From assembly GCA_003313425.1 (NCBI GenBank), contig NHZP01000004.1, forward strand, positions 1,612,001 through 1,676,000: 64,000 nt of DNA, in the 5' to 3' direction. The notes under the pieces were generated by a model. That model searched no databases, was not told the DNA's origin, and saw only the letters and a list, made by a program, of their open reading frames with translations. Both the position numbers and the translations under genes were made by a program. This stretch comes from Pseudopyrenochaeta lycopersici. Its lineage: Eukaryota > Ascomycota > Dothideomycetes > Pleosporales > Pseudopyrenochaetaceae. This document shows positions 60,339 to 64,000 of the stretch, in pieces (positions within the stretch are counted from its first letter, which is position 1; every line of letters begins with the position of its first letter).

Positions 60339-60542
60339 CTAAGAGCGGGAGACAGTGCAGGAAGGGCCACGGGTCACACCACGCGAAACGGTGCATGAAG
60401 GGCCTGAGGTTACACCCCTCGAAACGGTGCATGAAGGGCCACGGGTTACACCCCTCGAAACGGTGCATGAAGGGCCTGAGGTCACACCCTTCGAAATAGT
60501 GCACTGAGGACCAGATGTAACTCCACGCTTGATACCGGCCAT
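60339..60542 (-). CDS. Short 12-residue tandem-repeat protein
   Basis: Minus-strand frame of 67 codons from the ATG at 60542 to the TAG at 60339. After MAGIKR it consists almost entirely of a 12-residue repeat of the form GVT(S/R)GPSCTVSR, with one cysteine per unit. The repeat follows the 36-bp DNA tandem array exactly, so frame and array have the same period. No signal peptide and no dibasic processing site between units were seen, which argues against a Kex2-cleaved secreted precursor. It could be part of a larger spliced gene. Function unknown. Confidence 0.4.
   Translation of the reverse strand: MAGIKRGVTSGPQCTISKGVTSGPSCTVSRGVTRGPSCTVSRGVTSGPSCTVSRGVTRGPSCTVSRS
60355..60534. repeat. 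36-bp tandem repeat, five units
   Basis: Units begin at 60355, 60391, 60427, 60463 and 60499. Units 1-4 are very similar; unit 5 is diverged. Units 1 and 3 carry GGCCACGGG where units 2 and 4 carry GGCCTGAGG, so the array also has a 72-bp alternating pattern. Confidence 0.9.
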
Positions 60543-61218
60543 GATGATCGTGTTGCTGATTGAATGGTCAAAGAATGATTGAAGAACTTAGAATTGTCTA
60601 ATGATTGAGAATCCTATTGGGAACGAATACTTGGATCGAAGAAACCTAGAAGAGCCGTCGTTCTTATACTTCGTTCACGACAGAACAAAGAGGGATAAGG
60701 ATGAGAAGTTCTTTGTAGCTCCTCAGCACGCCAAGGCTATCTAAAGCCTGCCCAAGCGATATGAAAGAAATTCATGTGGCGAGTTGTTTACCTTACTATT
60801 GTTCCTCGCAAAGGGCAATTCGTGCTAAGTCCTTTACCAGTTCTTGCTAGAAGCCTCAGCGCCAATTATGCCCTTTGTTATTTCTATCACATCCTTCGAG
60901 GATCTTCCAACCTGTGGAATGCACTCCTCCCAGCATATACGGTTCGAGTAGCTGTTTTCCGAGTGACCGGACTGTAACCGCAACACCTCAAGAGACTATG
61001 CGCTGCGCTAGCGTGATGCGGGTCTCGGCAAGACTCCTATCTGGAAAGCACTATTCTCCAATGAGGATAGAGTATATGCCGTCTGTTAAAAGCCCCAACC
61101 TGTAGTGCTTGTTCTCTGAAGCAACACAATTCTATTGAACAACTGTAAATTAGCGGATCTCGTCGTTAGTCAGTCACTATCTGCATTACACCTTCCAGAG
61201 CTGTTAGCATTTTCCACA
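60543..61218. other. Intergenic
   Basis: 676 bp between the repeat ORF start and the phosphotransferase pseudogene. No gene recognised. Confidence 0.4.
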
Positions 61219-62436
61219 ATGACTGCGTACGACGAAATCGCTGAAGTCGAGGCCGACGACAAATGCAGAGCTTGGTTGGTCAAGGCGATTGGTGCCAAGG
61301 AAGAAATTGTAGCCTTCGTCTCAAGCCGCCGCCTAGGATGCCCAGAAGGTGAATTTGATGGGTACTTAAGGGGCTCCTTCAACTTCTGCATCTCCGTTCG
61401 CTTTAATGATGGAGGTCCAAGTCTTAGAATATTTGAGAGAAAATACGACACACCCTGTACCTCGTGTAACCAGCTGGGGTTTAATGGATGAAAGTCCTCG
61501 AAATCTTGGACCCTTCATTATCATGGATTACATCGATGGTACTTCGCTCACGACCCTCTTGCAGCAGCCTGTTCAGTCTGAACAAGACGATATCATTCTG
61601 AGGGATGATATAGATGATGCTAAACTGGACTACTTCAACGAACAGCTGGCAGAGTTTACTATCGAACTTTCTCGGTTAGACTTCGACGCCATTGGAGCTA
61701 TAGCTAAGAACTCGGGCACGAATAAGTGGCTGGCAACTGAGAGGCCATTCACTTACATTTTCCGACTGCGCCGTTCCGCACCACCAGAGAGTATCTTGAA
61801 TACCAATCTGATGAAAACCTTACTCACTTTCGCGTACAACGTAATCTTGCGAGGGGCCGAGAAGATGCTAAAAGGAGGTACATTGCGCGCCACAGGTTCC
61901 GACAGCTCATTCCGAAATATTGCATAGATGATAACGGCCCATTCAAACTCTTCTGTGAGGACTTTCAGCCTTCAAATATGCTTGCCGACCCAGAAACGTT
62001 CAAAGTCCATGCAATACTCGACTGGGAATTTACGCATGCAATGCCAGCACAATTTTCTTGTGATCCACCATGGTGGCTTATATTGAAAGGACCAGATATG
62101 TGGCTAGAACATTATAGCATGGGAGAGTTTCTGGTTGGTTATGAGCCAAGATTAGAGCAGTTCCTTCGCGCCTTAGAGCGAGTAGAGGCAAGGTCGCGAC
62201 CAAAAGAACCCAAGCTTTCGACTCAAATGCGAGAATCCTGGGAAAGTGGCCGGTTTTGGTTTGATTATGGGATCAGGAAGAGCCTGGATGTAGATGATAT
62301 TTACTGGGGTGCGCTTCATCGGGAAGGAGATGATTTGCTCGATGAAGAACAACAGAAAAAGATGGAAGAGTTGGTGGAAACAAAGGTGGAGGACCTGAAA
62401 GCATATGATAAAGAGTGCAAAGAGAGAAGTTTATAA
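61219..62436 (+). pseudogene. Aminoglycoside-phosphotransferase-like (APH/PF01636-type) kinase pseudogene
   Basis: Relic of a large fungal family of APH-fold kinases of mostly unknown substrate. The start at 61219 opens with MTAYDEIAEVEADDKC. The family segments NFCISVRFN, EVQVLEYLRENTTHPVPRV, GPFIIMDYIDGTSLTTLLQQ and EDFQPSNMLADPE (catalytic/metal loop) with HAILDWEFTHAMPAQF are all present, but in different frames. The frame changes near 61405, where the segment that should link the start of the N-lobe to EVQVLEYL is missing. It changes again near 61755-61765, where family sequence resumes in another frame after TERPFTY. Both look like internal deletions, not introns. The C-terminal frame runs to 62436. 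A truncated functional product is unlikely. Confidence 0.8.
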
Positions 62437-63648
62437 GGAAGAGTGAAAAGAACAGCCTGATGATTCAATTTAATAGATTTAGAGAAAACATGAGCGGGTC
62501 GAAAAGCCTATAGCAGTAACGGCCGGATGAGTGTTAGAGAGTAAGTTATTTTAAGTAAATTAGCTGGATGAACTAGCTGGACACGACCAGCGCTGAATTG
62601 GCTCAGCGTCAATGGGTTACTATGATGTGGTGGGCTTGCGTGAACCGCTCGCAATGAGACTTGATGCTCGTCACTACCGCCCTTTGTGAGCGACATGTAA
62701 GAGAAACGCTTGGAATAGTTAATGAATAAAATGAAACGTAATTAAGTTTTTTGAACGCCACTTTTGCAATTAAGCAGCAGAAATATAAGAAGGCATCTGA
62801 ATAAGCAACAAGCGACTTGAACAGACGTTTGGGCGTTATATGACCTTGCCAGCGCTTGCGGAACAACGGCTGGCCTACTTTGGCTACAGGGTTATCATCG
62901 ATTGTGCAAGTGAGTGCATATAACCACTGCACGAAGGATGGATGGCCCTGAGCCTCGCGCCCAGATGTCGGTTGACGCAAGTGCAGACATCTTTTACTTA
63001 CATGGTCAAAGGTAGTTACCCCTTTGTCAAGATACGAGCAGATGCAGCCACTGACGTACATGGTCATTGTGGTGGGCAAGGGTTCGACGAGTTCGTTCCT
63101 TTCTGTAGGCGATACTTTCGCACATGCACGACCTGTGCCGTTGGCCCAATTGCTCCGATAACGATGGTCCCTCAACCTGGTTCCGGCGGATTTCGATTGA
63201 TCATGGTAATTCAGCATCACAAGAGCCTATTGACTATGTATCCTTATTTAATATGCACCTACGTATAGGCCAATGACCAGTACCATCAATTCAGTGCATG
63301 TGGAGTCGAGATTGCTGTTCGATAGTAGGACGTTTTCCTGTCCATAAATTATGTAATCCTCTAGCCGGAAAATAATTGGTGAGCAGGCATTTTTTTAATT
63401 GAAATAAGGCTCGCTACTTGTCAGTCTATAAATCTGCCATCGGCTTTGTTATATCTCTCAAATTTTAGCAAGATGAGTCATTCCTAGCCGTAGAACACGT
63501 GACAGCGGATGCTCAGATGCACTTTTGTTATAGGACTGGCGATCGGGGCGCTGAAGATGGATGACTAACAAGAACTGGCCAAACAGATGGTTACAAACAT
63601 CTCCCCAAACGTTGAAGCTTAATTCTTGGAGCAGTAGCCCACCGCCAA
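62437..63648. other. Gene-free stretch
   Basis: 1.2 kb, with one 203-codon minus-strand frame (62609-63220) that has no recognisable family and an irregular composition. I do not call it a gene. Confidence 0.4.
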
Positions 63649-64000
63649 ATGGCAGCACACGCCCCTGTCAGGTATATGAAGAGTCTGCCTCGATGCAGTA
63701 TCTATCGCGTACTACCACGCCGTGCTCTACAGACAGTAGCAGATCCTGCCGTCCGTGTCCCCAATTTCGCGTTTGCTTTTGAGTAAGATCAGGTACGCGT
63801 CGGGCACCAAATACCACTGCTGACAGGTGTCAGCATTGACGGAGTACTCGTGCGAAGCTCAGATGCTCTACCTCGCGCCCACAAAGCACTCTCATACCTT
63901 CAATCGCAACGCATTCCCTACATTCTCCTCACAAATGGCGGCGGGAAGCACGAGTCCGAACGAGTGGCCGAATTGAGTAAAAAGCTAGGTGTGCCACTCG
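63649..64000 (+). CDS. HAD-superfamily hydrolase (CECR5/TIGR01456-type), 5' part
   Basis: Amino-terminal part of a predicted mitochondrial HAD-like phosphatase, cut by the right window edge. Exon 1 is 63649-63782 and exon 2 starts at 63834 after a 51-nt intron (GTAAGA...TGTCAG). The leader (MKSLPRCSIYRVLPRRALQT, after a short start) is Arg-rich and suits import. The HAD motif I is FAFDIDGVLVRS; its first Asp codon is completed across the splice junction. Motif II is in PYILLTNGGGKHESERVAEL. The rest of the enzyme lies beyond position 64000. Confidence 0.88.

Noticed and set aside
60355..60534. 36-bp periodic array as a CRISPR array
   Set aside because: The units are head-to-tail with no spacers, and the host is a fungus.
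60339..60542. Repeat ORF as a Kex2-processed secreted peptide precursor
   Set aside because: No signal peptide at the start and no Lys-Arg sites between repeats.
61219..62436. APH-like locus as an intact intron-containing gene
   Set aside because: The frame changes occur with conserved blocks missing and no donor/acceptor pairs at the junctions.
62609..63220. 203-codon minus-strand frame near the right edge
   Set aside because: No family resemblance, irregular composition and no convincing start or splice context; kept as intergenic.

Overview
The window is nuclear DNA of a filamentous ascomycete. Genes are short and dense, introns are mostly 45-75 nt with GT-AG ends, and many encoded proteins are fungal-specific (Atg29, the Erf2 palmitoyltransferase, a DUF3433 membrane protein, a Sur7-type protein, Ash1). 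The gene order around an HMG-box mating-type gene points to Dothideomycetes or a close relative; I cannot name the order or genus. I spliced the genes by hand, and for nearly every multi-exon gene the exon lengths and phases add up exactly.

Layout. 1-2.6 kb: no gene seen. 2.6-15.1 kb: DUF3433 membrane protein, bifunctional siroheme synthase, Rav2/Rogdi, Sur7-like protein, an unrecognised acidic protein, ATG29 and ADE1. 15.5-25 kb: the large Mediator subunit MED12, divergent from an 8-exon Asterix gene, then eIF1 and mitochondrial ribosomal protein mL45. 25-33.7 kb: RIM2 nucleotide carrier, CIA30, APC5, COX13 and APN2. 33.7-43.5 kb: the mating-type (MAT) region, made of a gene-free 4 kb stretch, an intact MAT1-2-1, another gene-free stretch, then ORF1 (FMN-binding split-barrel family) and the F-BAR/RhoGAP gene RGD1 (GAP1). 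45.4-52.3 kb: four plus-strand genes (NIPSNAP, ethanolamine/cholinephosphotransferase, Gemin2/SIP1, histidyl-tRNA synthetase). 53-59.3 kb: a small mitochondrial membrane protein, ERF2 and the H3K36 methyltransferase ASH1. 59.3-64 kb: a less conserved stretch with a 36-bp tandem-repeat ORF, a deletion-broken phosphotransferase pseudogene, and the 5' end of a HAD-family hydrolase cut by the window edge.

The centrepiece is the MAT1-2 locus. On one side is the CIA30-APC5-COX13-APN2 block, whose APN2/COX13/APC5 part is widely linked to MAT in Pezizomycotina. On the other side is the ORF1-RhoGAP pair known from Cochliobolus. Only the HMG-box idiomorph is present and no alpha-box gene was seen, which suggests a heterothallic MAT1-2 strain. 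Many neighbours encode mitochondrial proteins (mL45, RIM2, CIA30, COX13, NIPSNAP, dual-targeted HTS1, the small 53-kb protein). Other points of interest are 10-nt and 12-nt microexons, a GC-AG intron, and amino-acid-control (Gcn4/CpcA-type) sites next to the HTS1 and ADE1 start codons.
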